From positions 1-15,749 of the forward strand of contig JAFOCZ010000131.1 in NCBI GenBank assembly GCA_017380955.1: DNA of 15,749 bases, written 5' to 3'. This document shows positions 1 through 6,809 of the stretch, one piece after another. Position numbers and translations under genes: made by a program. Within the stretch, counting starts at the first letter, position 1. Each line of letters opens with the position of its first letter. The notes beneath the pieces are model-generated. The model was not told the origin of the DNA. It searched no databases and saw only the letters and a list, made by a program, of their open reading frames with translations. Source of the stretch: Alistipes sp. (GTDB lineage: Bacteria > Bacteroidota > Bacteroidia > Bacteroidales > Rikenellaceae).

Positions 1-1277
1 ATAGCATCCTTCGAGAGACCGAAGCCGAGGAGTATCGACTTGATACCGAGGATGTTCTCGAAGCCCGAGATGATAGGAATAGAGCCACCAGAGTAGAAAG
101 GCAGTGGGGTAACGCCGAAGGTAGTCTCCACAGCCTTCTCCGCAGCCTTGTATGCTGGAAGGTCGGTAGGTGATACGTATGGCGCGCCACCGTGCAAGAA
201 CTCTACCTTCACCTTCACGCTCTTAGGAGCAATGCGCTTGAAGTGCTTCTCGAAGAGTTTCGCAATCTTCTTGAAGTCCTGGTTAGGAACAAGACGCATA
301 GAAATCTTGGCATATGCCTTAGATGGGATAACGGTCTTAGTACCCTCGCCGGTGTAGCCACTCCAGATGCCGTTAACGTCGAGTGATGGGCGGATACCTG
401 TGCGCTCCATAGTTGTGTAGTCCACTTCGCCGGCTACGTCGCCAAGGTCGAGAGCCTTCTTATACTCATCAAGTGAGAATGGTGCTTTGTTCAACGCGCG
501 GCGCTCAGCATCCGAGAGGATGCGAACATCGTCGTAGAAGCCAGGGATTGTAACACGACCAAACTCATCGGTGAGCGACGATACCAACTTAGCAAGTACA
601 TTTGCAGGGTTTGCCACAGCGCCACCGAACAATCCAGAGTGCAAATCCTTATCAGGACCTGTAACCTCCACCTGCATATATGTCAAGCCACGCAAGCCTG
701 CGGTGATGGTTGGGGTGTCGAGGCCAATCATCGATGTGTCAGATACGAGGATGATGTCGGCCTTGAGGAGTTTCTTGTTGTCGGCGCAGAACTTATAGAG
801 ACTTGGAGAGCCAATCTCCTCCTCGCCCTCGAGCATAAACTTCACGTTGCAAGGCAGGGTGTCGGTAGCCACCATAGCCTCGAAAGCCTTGGCGTGCATA
901 TACAACTGACCCTTGTCGTCATCAGCACCACGGCACCAGATGCGACCATCCTTAATCTCTGGCTCGAAAGGATTTGTCTTCCATTCGTCGATAGGATCCT
1001 CAGGCATCACGTCGTAGTGACCATATACGAGCACTGTCTTAGCCTTAGGATCGATAATCTTCTCGGCATATACCACAGGGTTGCCCTCTGTAGGCATCAC
1101 CTCTGCGCGGTCAGCACCAGCCTTCACAAGTGCTGCTGCGAGCCACTCTGCGCAGCGTACCATATCCTGCTTGTGCAACGATGGCTGTGCGCTGATTGAA
1201 GGGATGCGAAGAAGGTCGAACAACTCCTCAAGGAAGCGCTCTTTGTTCTCGTTAATGTAGTTTGTTGCTTGTTTCAT
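1..1277 (-). CDS. M20-family metallopeptidase (dipeptidase-like), C-terminus cut off by window edge
   Basis: This is a zinc-dependent amidohydrolase of the M20/M25/M40 family, most likely a cytoplasmic dipeptidase or aminoacyl-peptidase. My reverse-strand translation begins MKQATNYINENKERFLEELF and stays open to the left edge, giving 425 residues. Family members are usually about 450, so only a short tail should be missing. The metal-site motifs are visible: GHYDV near residues 86-90, RGADDDKG near 116-123 and the catalytic/metal EGEEEIG near 150-156. The dimerisation (lid) domain follows, including the HSGLFGG stretch, and then the return to the catalytic domain. There is no signal peptide. 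The start is the ATG 33 bp after the glmM stop on the same strand, so the two genes are probably cotranscribed. Substrate specificity cannot be read from the sequence. Confidence 0.9.
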   Translation of the reverse strand, partial: MKQATNYINENKERFLEELFDLLRIPSISAQPSLHKQDMVRCAEWLAAALVKAGADRAEVMPTEGNPVVYAEKIIDPKAKTVLVYGHYDVMPEDPIDEWKTNPFEPEIKDGRIWCRGADDDKGQLYMHAKAFEAMVATDTLPCNVKFMLEGEEEIGSPSLYKFCADNKKLLKADIILVSDTSMIGLDTPTITAGLRGLTYMQVEVTGPDKDLHSGLFGGAVANPANVLAKLVSSLTDEFGRVTIPGFYDDVRILSDAERRALNKAPFSLDEYKKALDLGDVAGEVDYTTMERTGIRPSLDVNGIWSGYTGEGTKTVIPSKAYAKISMRLVPNQDFKKIAKLFEKHFKRIAPKSVKVKVEFLHGGAPYVSPTDLPAYKAAEKAVETTFGVTPLPFYSGGSIPIISGFENILGIKSILLGFGLSKDA

Positions 1278-1310
1278 AATAGTATGATTTTAGGTTTTTT
1301 AGTAACGCTA

Positions 1311-2702
1311 TTAAGCCTTTGAAATTTGTTCTATTTCGGAAATGAAGCGCTTTGCCAAAGCATCCGCCTCATCCATAGTATGTGCCTCGGTGTAGATGCG
1401 GATTATAGGCTCGGTGTTGGACTTGCGAAGGTGTACCCAACTATGCTCAAAGTCTATCTTCACACCGTCAATATCGTTGACTCTCTCGCCTGAGTATCTG
1501 CTCTTTATGGTTGCAAGAATCTTATCCACATCAATCTCTGGCGTAAGTTCAATCTTGTTCTTCGATGCGAAGTATGCAGGGTATGTCTTGCGCAACTCCG
1601 ACATAGTCATATCGAGACCTGCAAAATAGGTCAAAAAGAGAGCAACACCCACCAACGCATCACGACCATAGTGCAACTCTGGGTAGATAACACCGCCGTT
1701 ACCCTCGCCGCCGATAACAGCATCCGTATCCTTCATCTTCTTCACCACGTTCACCTCGCCAACTGCGGCTGCCGAATATGAGCAGCCCTCGTAGCGTGCG
1801 GTAACATCGCTAAGGGCACGTGACGATGACAAGTTCGACACCGTATTACCCTTGGTGTGCTTCAAGACGTAGTCTGCCACAGCCACCAACGTATACTCCT
1901 CGACAAACATCTCGCCATTCTCCATCACAAATGCCAGACGGTCCACGTCAGGGTCTACGACAATACCCATATCTGCACCTTCACGGCGTATAACCTCCGA
2001 AATCTCGGTGAGGTTTTCGGGCAGTGGCTCGGGGTTATGTGCAAACTCTCCCGTAGGCTCGCAGTTCAACTCCACAACCTCGCAGCCCAACTCGCGCAAC
2101 AGGTCGGGGATAACCATACCACCCACCGAGTTCACGGCATCCACAACAACCTTAAACCTGCGCGCTCTGACCTTCTCCACATCCACAAGTGGTAGTGCCA
2201 GCACCTGCTCTATGTGCTTATTGTTGAAGTCCTCGCGGAGTATAACCTTGCCAATCTCATCAACAGTAGGGTAGTCATACGACATATCCTCTGCCATTCT
2301 CAGCACCTCCTTACCCTCGGCATCGTCGAGGAACTCGCCACGCTCGTTGAGGAGTTTCAGGGCGTTCCACTGTCGTGGGTTGTGCGATGCGGTGATGATG
2401 ATACCACCATCGGCCTTATGTGTGATAACGGCCATCTCTGTGCCCGGTGTGGTGCAGAGACCCACGTTTATAACATCACATCCTGTGCCAAGGAGTGTGC
2501 CCTCGACCAACGAGTCTACCATAGATCCCGAGATTCGGGCATCGCGGCCTACGACAATCGTGGTGCGCTTATTGGTATTCTTAGCCTTGATGAAGCGTGC
2601 ATATGCTGTTGTGAACTTCACAACGTCGAGTGGCGTGAGGTTCTCCGAGGGACAACCACCTATGGTGCCACGTATGCCTGATATCGATTTTATGAGTGTC
2701 AT
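1311..2702 (-). CDS. glmM: Phosphoglucosamine mutase GlmM
   Basis: An alpha-D-phosphohexomutase of 463 residues. The family member GlmM converts glucosamine-6-phosphate to glucosamine-1-phosphate, the precursor of UDP-GlcNAc for peptidoglycan and LPS. The phosphoserine loop TASHNP is at residues 104-109 (Ser106), the Mg-binding DPDVDR at 250-255, the sugar-binding GEGNGG at 332-337 and the phosphate-binding RKSNTEP at 426-432. The reading frame extends 41 codons further upstream, but that extension is AT-rich and hydrophobic, unlike the family. The N-terminus MTLIKSISGIRGTIGG matches Bacteroidetes GlmM proteins, so the start is placed at 2702. It is the first gene of a minus-strand pair with the M20 peptidase. 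Phosphomannomutase or phosphoglucomutase activity cannot be excluded from sequence alone, because these enzymes share all four motifs. Confidence 0.92.
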   Translation of the reverse strand: MTLIKSISGIRGTIGGCPSENLTPLDVVKFTTAYARFIKAKNTNKRTTIVVGRDARISGSMVDSLVEGTLLGTGCDVINVGLCTTPGTEMAVITHKADGGIIITASHNPRQWNALKLLNERGEFLDDAEGKEVLRMAEDMSYDYPTVDEIGKVILREDFNNKHIEQVLALPLVDVEKVRARRFKVVVDAVNSVGGMVIPDLLRELGCEVVELNCEPTGEFAHNPEPLPENLTEISEVIRREGADMGIVVDPDVDRLAFVMENGEMFVEEYTLVAVADYVLKHTKGNTVSNLSSSRALSDVTARYEGCSYSAAAVGEVNVVKKMKDTDAVIGGEGNGGVIYPELHYGRDALVGVALFLTYFAGLDMTMSELRKTYPAYFASKNKIELTPEIDVDKILATIKSRYSGERVNDIDGVKIDFEHSWVHLRKSNTEPIIRIYTEAHTMDEADALAKRFISEIEQISKA

Positions 2703-2736
2703 TATATCAAAAAATGTAAAAAAGCGTAGTAAAAGT

Positions 2737-2767
2737 TTTGCTATTTCTGACAAAAATATTAATTTTA
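2737..2767 (+). promoter_or_regulatory. Possible promoter of the nucleoside phosphorylase gene
   Basis: TTTG at 2737-2740 is followed after 19 bp by TAATTTTA at 2760-2767, a 7-of-8 match to the Bacteroidetes -7 consensus TAnnTTTG. Transcription would start about 20-30 bp before the ATG at 2798. It overlaps the proposed glmM promoter on the other strand, so the two divergent units may compete for polymerase. Confidence 0.42.
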
Positions 2768-2780
2768 CGCGAATATTAAA
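2751..2780 (-). promoter_or_regulatory. Probable glmM promoter (Bacteroidetes type)
   Basis: On the minus strand TATTTTTG (2758-2751) matches the Bacteroidetes -7 consensus TAnnTTTG exactly. It lies 48 bp upstream of the glmM start. The -33 element is weak: TTTA at 2780-2777 instead of TTTG, with an 18-bp spacer instead of 19-21. The region is very AT-rich, so chance matches are possible. The site would overlap the divergent promoter at 2737-2767. Confidence 0.4.
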
Positions 2781-2797
2781 AATAAAATAGGAATAAA

Positions 2798-3685
2798 ATG
2801 TTGCGAGATATGAGAATAATACCATCTTCTGAGTTGATTATCAATGGTGATGGCTCTATTTTCCACCTTCACCTGAAGCCTGAGCAGTTGGCCGACATCG
2901 TTATCCTTGTTGGCGATCCTGGTCGTGTGGCTATGATTGCAGAGTATTTCGACACCAAGGAGTGTGAGGTCTCTAATCGTGAGTTCCTCACCGTAACAGG
3001 AACATACAAGGGCAAGCGTATGACTGTGATGTCTACGGGTATTGGCATCGGCAATATTGATATCTGCGTCACAGAACTCGACGCCTTGGCAAACATCGAC
3101 TTCGAGACCCGTCAGGTTAAGGATAAGTTCCGACAACTGACCCTTGTGCGTCTCGGAACATCGGGAGCCATACAGCGAGATATCGAGGTTGGCGAGGTGG
3201 TCTTCTCACGCACATCGTTGGGCTTCGATGGTCTCCTTTCGTACTACGAGGGTCGTGATGGTGTTTGTGACCTCGACCTCGAGCGTGCATTTATGGAGCA
3301 CACAGCGTGGTATGAGAAACTCCCTGCACCATACTTCGTGAATGCCGATAAGGAGTTGTTCGACCTCTTCAAAGACTCCACTCGCGAGGGTATCACCATC
3401 GCAGCACCAGGATTCTACGCCCCTCAGGGTCGCTGGGTGCGCATAGCACCTCACGACAAGCATCTCAACGAGAAGATCGAGGCATTCCGCTATGGCGAGC
3501 GTCGCATCACCAACTTCGAGATGGAGGGCTCGGCACTTGCGGGTCTCTCGGCGCTCCTCGGTCACCGCGCAGCAACCATCTGCACCATCATCGCCCAGCG
3601 CGTAGCGAAGGATGCTTGCACCGACTACAAACCATTTGTACGTAGAATGATAGAAATGGCTTTGGATAAGTTATCAACGTTGTAA
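2798..3685 (+). CDS. Nucleoside phosphorylase (PNP/UDP family 1), uridine-phosphorylase-like
   Basis: A 295-residue cytoplasmic enzyme expected to cleave nucleosides with phosphate to base plus (deoxy)ribose-1-phosphate in nucleoside salvage. The phosphate-binding GDPGR is at residues 39-43, the RLGTSGA strand at 118-124 and the ribose/base-site EMEGS at 241-245, in family order. Length is slightly above the roughly 250 residues of enterobacterial Udp because of an N-terminal lead-in (SELIINGDGSIFHLHL) that I associate with Bacteroidetes members. The start is uncertain: ATG at 2798 or, four codons later, ATG at 2810 (MRIIPSSELI). Neither has a clear Shine-Dalgarno sequence, which is normal in this phylum. 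Whether uridine or a purine nucleoside is the substrate cannot be decided here. It is divergent from glmM and 109 bp before dnaN. Confidence 0.88.
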   Translation: MLRDMRIIPSSELIINGDGSIFHLHLKPEQLADIVILVGDPGRVAMIAEYFDTKECEVSNREFLTVTGTYKGKRMTVMSTGIGIGNIDICVTELDALANIDFETRQVKDKFRQLTLVRLGTSGAIQRDIEVGEVVFSRTSLGFDGLLSYYEGRDGVCDLDLERAFMEHTAWYEKLPAPYFVNADKELFDLFKDSTREGITIAAPGFYAPQGRWVRIAPHDKHLNEKIEAFRYGERRITNFEMEGSALAGLSALLGHRAATICTIIAQRVAKDACTDYKPFVRRMIEMALDKLSTL

Positions 3686-3794
3686 TGTAATAAAGGATTC
3701 CCACACAAGGAGGTATTTGCTAAGGTGGGGATTAACCTAACAAAAAACAGGAAACAACCGAAACAATAAATAAACAAAATAAAACTAAACCATT

Positions 3795-4922
3795 ATGAAA
3801 TTTACAGTATCAAGTTCAGCATTGCTGTCGTTGCTCCAGACCACAGGTAAGGTTATCAGCAACAAGAATACACTCCCAATCCTCGACTACTTCCTCATCG
3901 AGTTGCGTGGCGAGGAACTCACAGTGACAACATCTGACCTCGAGACTACTCTCGTAGGCCACCTCAAGGTTGATAGCGTAGACCGTGAGGGTGTCATCGC
4001 AGCACCTGCAAAACTTATGCTCGACTCTCTCAAGGAGTTCCCAGAGATGCCTCTCGAGTTCGACGTTAACGACACCACCTGGGAGATTAAGGTGCGTTGG
4101 GCAAGTGGCTCGCTCTCTATCCCTGGTGCAAGTGCCGTAAGTTACCCTGCTATGCAGACCATAGGTGCTGAGTGCAAGGAGATTCTTATGGACGTAGATG
4201 TCCTTATCGCAGGTATCAACAAGACAATCTTCGCAACCGCCGACGACGAACTTCGCCCTGTGATGAATGGCGTTTACTTCAACTACGAGGAGGGTAAGGT
4301 TACCTTCGTAGCAACAGATGCCCACAAACTCGTACGCTCAGTATCGGAGTGCGCAGATGTAGACTTCAACGCCTCATTCATCCTTCCTAAGAAGCCTGCA
4401 AACCTCCTCAAGGGTGTGCTTCTCAAGGAGGAGGAGCCTATCCGCGTAGTCTTCGATGCCAAGAACGTAACATTCGAACTCAAGAATCACAAGTTCGTGT
4501 GCCGCCTCATCGAGGGTAACTATCCTAACTACAACGCCGTAATCCCTACTGCAAACCCTAACAAGGTGCTTGTAGACCGCGTAGAACTTGTAAACGGCAT
4601 CAAGCGCGTAGCCGTATGTTCTAACCCTACAACAAACCTTATCCGTATGGATATCTCTAACAACCGCATCAGCCTCGCAGCACAGGATATCGACTTCTCA
4701 GTATCTGCTAACGAGACCATCTCTTGCAGTTACGACGGCAACCCTGTAACCATCGGCTTCAAGTCTACATTCCTCGTGGAGATTCTCAACAACATCGACA
4801 CACCAACCGTGATGATCGAACTCGCAGACTCAACACGTGCCGGCGTCTTCAAGCCTGTATACGATGATAAGCACGCGGGAGAGGTACTTATGCTCTTGAT
4901 GCCGATGATGATAAACGCATAA
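3795..4922 (+). CDS. dnaN: DNA polymerase III beta subunit (sliding clamp) DnaN
   Basis: The ring-shaped processivity clamp that tethers DNA polymerase III to DNA and recruits other repair and replication proteins. The 375-residue protein begins MKFTVSSSALLSLLQTTGKV and has the three repeated clamp domains. Recognisable stretches are NTLPILDYFLIEL and DLETTL in domain 1, RPVMNGVYF with ATDAHKLV in domain 2, and IGFKSTFLVEIL near the end of domain 3. The C-terminus (VLMLLMPMMINA) is complete and the length is normal. The leader (about 3740-3794) is A-rich with no clear Shine-Dalgarno sequence; I found no convincing TAnnTTTG site. Its last stop-codon base is also the first base of the 128-bp palindromic repeat, so the repeat abuts the gene with no spacer. 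dnaA is not adjacent. Confidence 0.97.
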   Translation: MKFTVSSSALLSLLQTTGKVISNKNTLPILDYFLIELRGEELTVTTSDLETTLVGHLKVDSVDREGVIAAPAKLMLDSLKEFPEMPLEFDVNDTTWEIKVRWASGSLSIPGASAVSYPAMQTIGAECKEILMDVDVLIAGINKTIFATADDELRPVMNGVYFNYEEGKVTFVATDAHKLVRSVSECADVDFNASFILPKKPANLLKGVLLKEEEPIRVVFDAKNVTFELKNHKFVCRLIEGNYPNYNAVIPTANPNKVLVDRVELVNGIKRVAVCSNPTTNLIRMDISNNRISLAAQDIDFSVSANETISCSYDGNPVTIGFKSTFLVEILNNIDTPTVMIELADSTRAGVFKPVYDDKHAGEVLMLLMPMMINA

Positions 4923-5049
4923 TTTTTTTGTGATAAGGGGTTATCTACTGCCGCTAACGAATTATCTCGTCAATGGGCAGTACGCTAAGTACAGCCCATC
5001 GCCTCGAAATTCGCCGAGCGTTGTATCTAACCCCTTCTAACAAAAAAAT
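4922..5049. repeat. 128-bp quasi-palindromic intergenic repeat, copy A
   Basis: An interrupted palindrome spanning its whole length, 111/128 identical without gaps to copy B at 13932-14059. The outer arm ATTTTTTTGT (4922-4931) pairs with ACAAAAAAAT (5040-5049). An AAGGGGTTA/TAACCCCTT stem follows. Further inward, CGCT/AGCG and CGAATT/AATTCG pair, and the tip has ATGGGC/GCCCAT and GTAC/GTAC around a GCTAA loop. Five base pairs differ between copies by matched changes on both sides (see findings). The left edge coincides with the last base of the dnaN stop codon. There is no transposase, no coding capacity and no evident target-site duplication. It could be a mobile palindromic unit, a structured RNA or a transcription-processing site. 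It is not a canonical terminator, because no U-tract follows a GC-rich stem. Confidence 0.93.
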
Positions 5050-5070
5050 GGGTGCTGAGGAAGGTGGTTA

Positions 5071-5230
5071 CTGTGATGAGTTAAGATGAGTTACAATGGG
5101 TAAAAATGGGTAAAATGGGTAAAGATAGGTAACAATGGGGTAGTCCCTAAACTCCCTATAACTCCCCATCAATCCCCATCAATCCCCATAGAAACTCATA
5201 GAACCCCACAAACCCCCACAGCCCCAACAA
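5071..5230. repeat. Decamer-period G-rich/C-rich inverted array A
   Basis: A gene-free stretch with a period near 10 bp. Units of the type ttacaatggg/taaaaatggg run from 5071 to about 5140. After a switch at about 5141-5147, C-rich units follow, best seen as three tandem copies around 5163-5190 (tccccatcaa type) and then degenerate CCCC units to about 5230. The left half can pair with the right half (ATGGGG 5135-5140 with CCCCAT 5164-5169 and others), in alternative registers. It fills the space between the palindromic repeat and the BACON lipoprotein gene. I see no good promoter inside it. Confidence 0.8.
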
Positions 5231-5248
5231 ACTACTATTATGACCATT

Positions 5249-6031
5249 ATGAAAAAGTTTTTATATCTTCTGCTGGCATTGCCACTGCTCTTCGCATCTT
5301 GCGAGAAGGACGCTACAGAGCAGCCTGCACCAGAGCCGGTGTTCGCTCTAACATCGACCGCCGAGATTGAGTTCGAGGTAGAGGGCGGTAGCGCAGAGAT
5401 AACCTTCACGCTTGAGAATGCCATCGAGGGTGTAGAGGTTGTCGTGGAGTGCAGCGCAGACTGGGTTACGCACAAGGTTTTTGCCGAAGAGAGCAAGATA
5501 TCCATCAATGTGGAGGCTAACGACGATGAGGAGCGTGAGGCCGTAGTGGTGGTTAAGTACGACACCCAGAAGTTTGAGGTGGTGGTACAACAGGAGGCGA
5601 AGCCTTTCGAGGGCTATGCGCTCAGTTACATCGCCGGAACATACTACGCCCCAGGCTCGGAGTTCAACACCACAGACAACCACAACTACTATGTTGCGCT
5701 CTCTTCCGTAGACGACTTCTCGACATATGCACCTAATGGCGTATATGTGGAACTCGACCTATGGGCAGCAACGGCAGATGCCACGAATCCTGTAGTGCCA
5801 AATGGTGAGTATGTCATAGACACCACCAACAGCCGCGCACCAGGGACTATAGGTGCTGAATATTCACGCCTATTGGAGTGGGATGCCAATCAGTCGCCCA
5901 TAGTATGGGTATTGCCAATTGAGGGTAAGGTCGTGGTGAGCGACAATAAGATAGAGGGCTACCTTCTTGATGAGTACAGCGAGAAGGTATGGTTTCGCTA
6001 CACAGGCCCTCTTAGTGTGAACGTAGAGTAA
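5249..6031 (+). CDS. BACON-domain lipoprotein
   Basis: A 260-residue envelope lipoprotein. MKKFLYLLLALPLLFASCEK is a signal peptide with a lipobox (FASC, lipidated Cys18). An acidic/proline spacer and one BACON-like beta-sandwich domain follow, about residues 35-117: TAEIEFEVEGGSAEITF, the conserved W72, and the closing VVVQQ strand. BACON domains occur in Bacteroidetes surface proteins and are thought to bind glycans or mucin, or to act as spacers. The remaining residues 121-260 form a Tyr/Asp-rich, probably beta-rich domain that I do not recognise and that lacks visible catalytic motifs. An alternative ATG lies three codons upstream at 5240; the one at 5249 gives a standard signal peptide. 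The stop is 12 bp from the exonuclease start, so it heads or belongs to the operon running to 10196. The ligand is unknown. Confidence 0.8.
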   Translation: MKKFLYLLLALPLLFASCEKDATEQPAPEPVFALTSTAEIEFEVEGGSAEITFTLENAIEGVEVVVECSADWVTHKVFAEESKISINVEANDDEEREAVVVVKYDTQKFEVVVQQEAKPFEGYALSYIAGTYYAPGSEFNTTDNHNYYVALSSVDDFSTYAPNGVYVELDLWAATADATNPVVPNGEYVIDTTNSRAPGTIGAEYSRLLEWDANQSPIVWVLPIEGKVVVSDNKIEGYLLDEYSEKVWFRYTGPLSVNVE

Positions 6032-6043
6032 CAATTATCTATT

Positions 6044-6805
6044 ATGAATCTAAAACTAAAACGCCCAATAATATTTTTTGACCTCGAGACCACAGGTGTC
6101 GACACCTCTAACGACCGCATTGTGGAGATATCGTTGGTGAAGGTAAGCCCTGATGGCACCAAGAGTGTCAAGACACGACGTATAAACCCCGAGATGCACA
6201 TCCCCGAGGAGGCAACAGCGGTGCACGGCATCACCGATGAGGATGTAAAGGATGAGCCTACATTCCGACAGATTGCCAAGTCGTTAGCGGCATACATCGA
6301 GGGTTGCGACTTCGGAGGTTTCAACTCCAACCGCTTCGACCTTCCGATGCTTGTTGAGGAGTTTATGCGTGCGGGTGTCGATGTAGACTTCCGCAAGCGT
6401 AAGTTTATCGACGTGCAGACCATCTTCCACCGCAAGGAGCAGCGTACGCTGGTGGCAGCGTATAAGTTCTACTGCGACAAGGATCTCGAGAATGCGCACT
6501 CTGCGGAGGCCGATACTATGGCAACATACGAGGTGCTCGAGGCGCAGATAGAGCGCTACCCCGATCTTGGTGACACCGTAGAGCAGTTGGCGGAGTTCTC
6601 AACGACAAGTGCCAACGTAGACTTCGCAGGACGCATAGCCCTTAACGACAAGGGTGTTGAGGTCTTCACATTTGGTAAGTATCGTGGCCAGAGCGTAGAG
6701 GAGATATTCCGCAAGGAGCCAAGTTACTACAATTGGATGATGGATGGCGACTTCCCTCAATACACCAAGAAGGTGATTACCGAGATACGCCTAAGAATGA
6801 AATAA
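6044..6805 (+). CDS. DEDDh 3'-5' exonuclease (DnaQ-like) with C-terminal DUF3820-like domain
   Basis: A 253-residue exonuclease of the DnaQ/epsilon superfamily. The three exonuclease motifs are complete: Exo I FFDLETTG (Asp13, Glu15), Exo II GFNSNRFD (Asp99) and Exo III AHSAEAD (His152, Asp157). Two-metal-ion removal of nucleotides from 3' ends is therefore expected. After a linker, residues about 203-253 (FTFGKYRGQSVEEIF and YYNWMMDGDFP) form a small C-terminal module of DUF3820 type. It lacks the extended polymerase-binding tail of enterobacterial DnaQ, so a stand-alone exonuclease in replication, repair or RNA trimming is as likely as a proofreading subunit. dnaN lies about 1.1 kb upstream, separated by repeats and the BACON gene. 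The next gene begins 4 bp after the stop. Confidence 0.88.
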   Translation: MNLKLKRPIIFFDLETTGVDTSNDRIVEISLVKVSPDGTKSVKTRRINPEMHIPEEATAVHGITDEDVKDEPTFRQIAKSLAAYIEGCDFGGFNSNRFDLPMLVEEFMRAGVDVDFRKRKFIDVQTIFHRKEQRTLVAAYKFYCDKDLENAHSAEADTMATYEVLEAQIERYPDLGDTVEQLAEFSTTSANVDFAGRIALNDKGVEVFTFGKYRGQSVEEIFRKEPSYYNWMMDGDFPQYTKKVITEIRLRMK

Positions 6806-6809
6806 AACA

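Noticed and set aside
639..1199. Plus-strand open frame opposite the M20 peptidase
   Set aside because: It is antisense to a strongly supported gene, with a Cys/His-rich composition typical of a shadow frame and no recognisable domain.
2703..2825. 41-codon N-terminal extension of glmM
   Set aside because: The extension is AT-rich, hydrophobic and unlike the family. It would cover both divergent promoter-like sites, and the conserved N-terminus starts at 2702.
3690..3735. Hairpin between the phosphorylase gene and dnaN (CCCAC/GTGGG)
   Set aside because: The stem is only 5 bp with a long loop and no U-tract, too weak to call a terminator or leader structure.
4920..4927. TAATTTTT at the dnaN stop as a -7 box for the downstream operon
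   Set aside because: The last base does not match, the upstream element is only CTTG, and the position is inside the AT-rich arm of the repeat.
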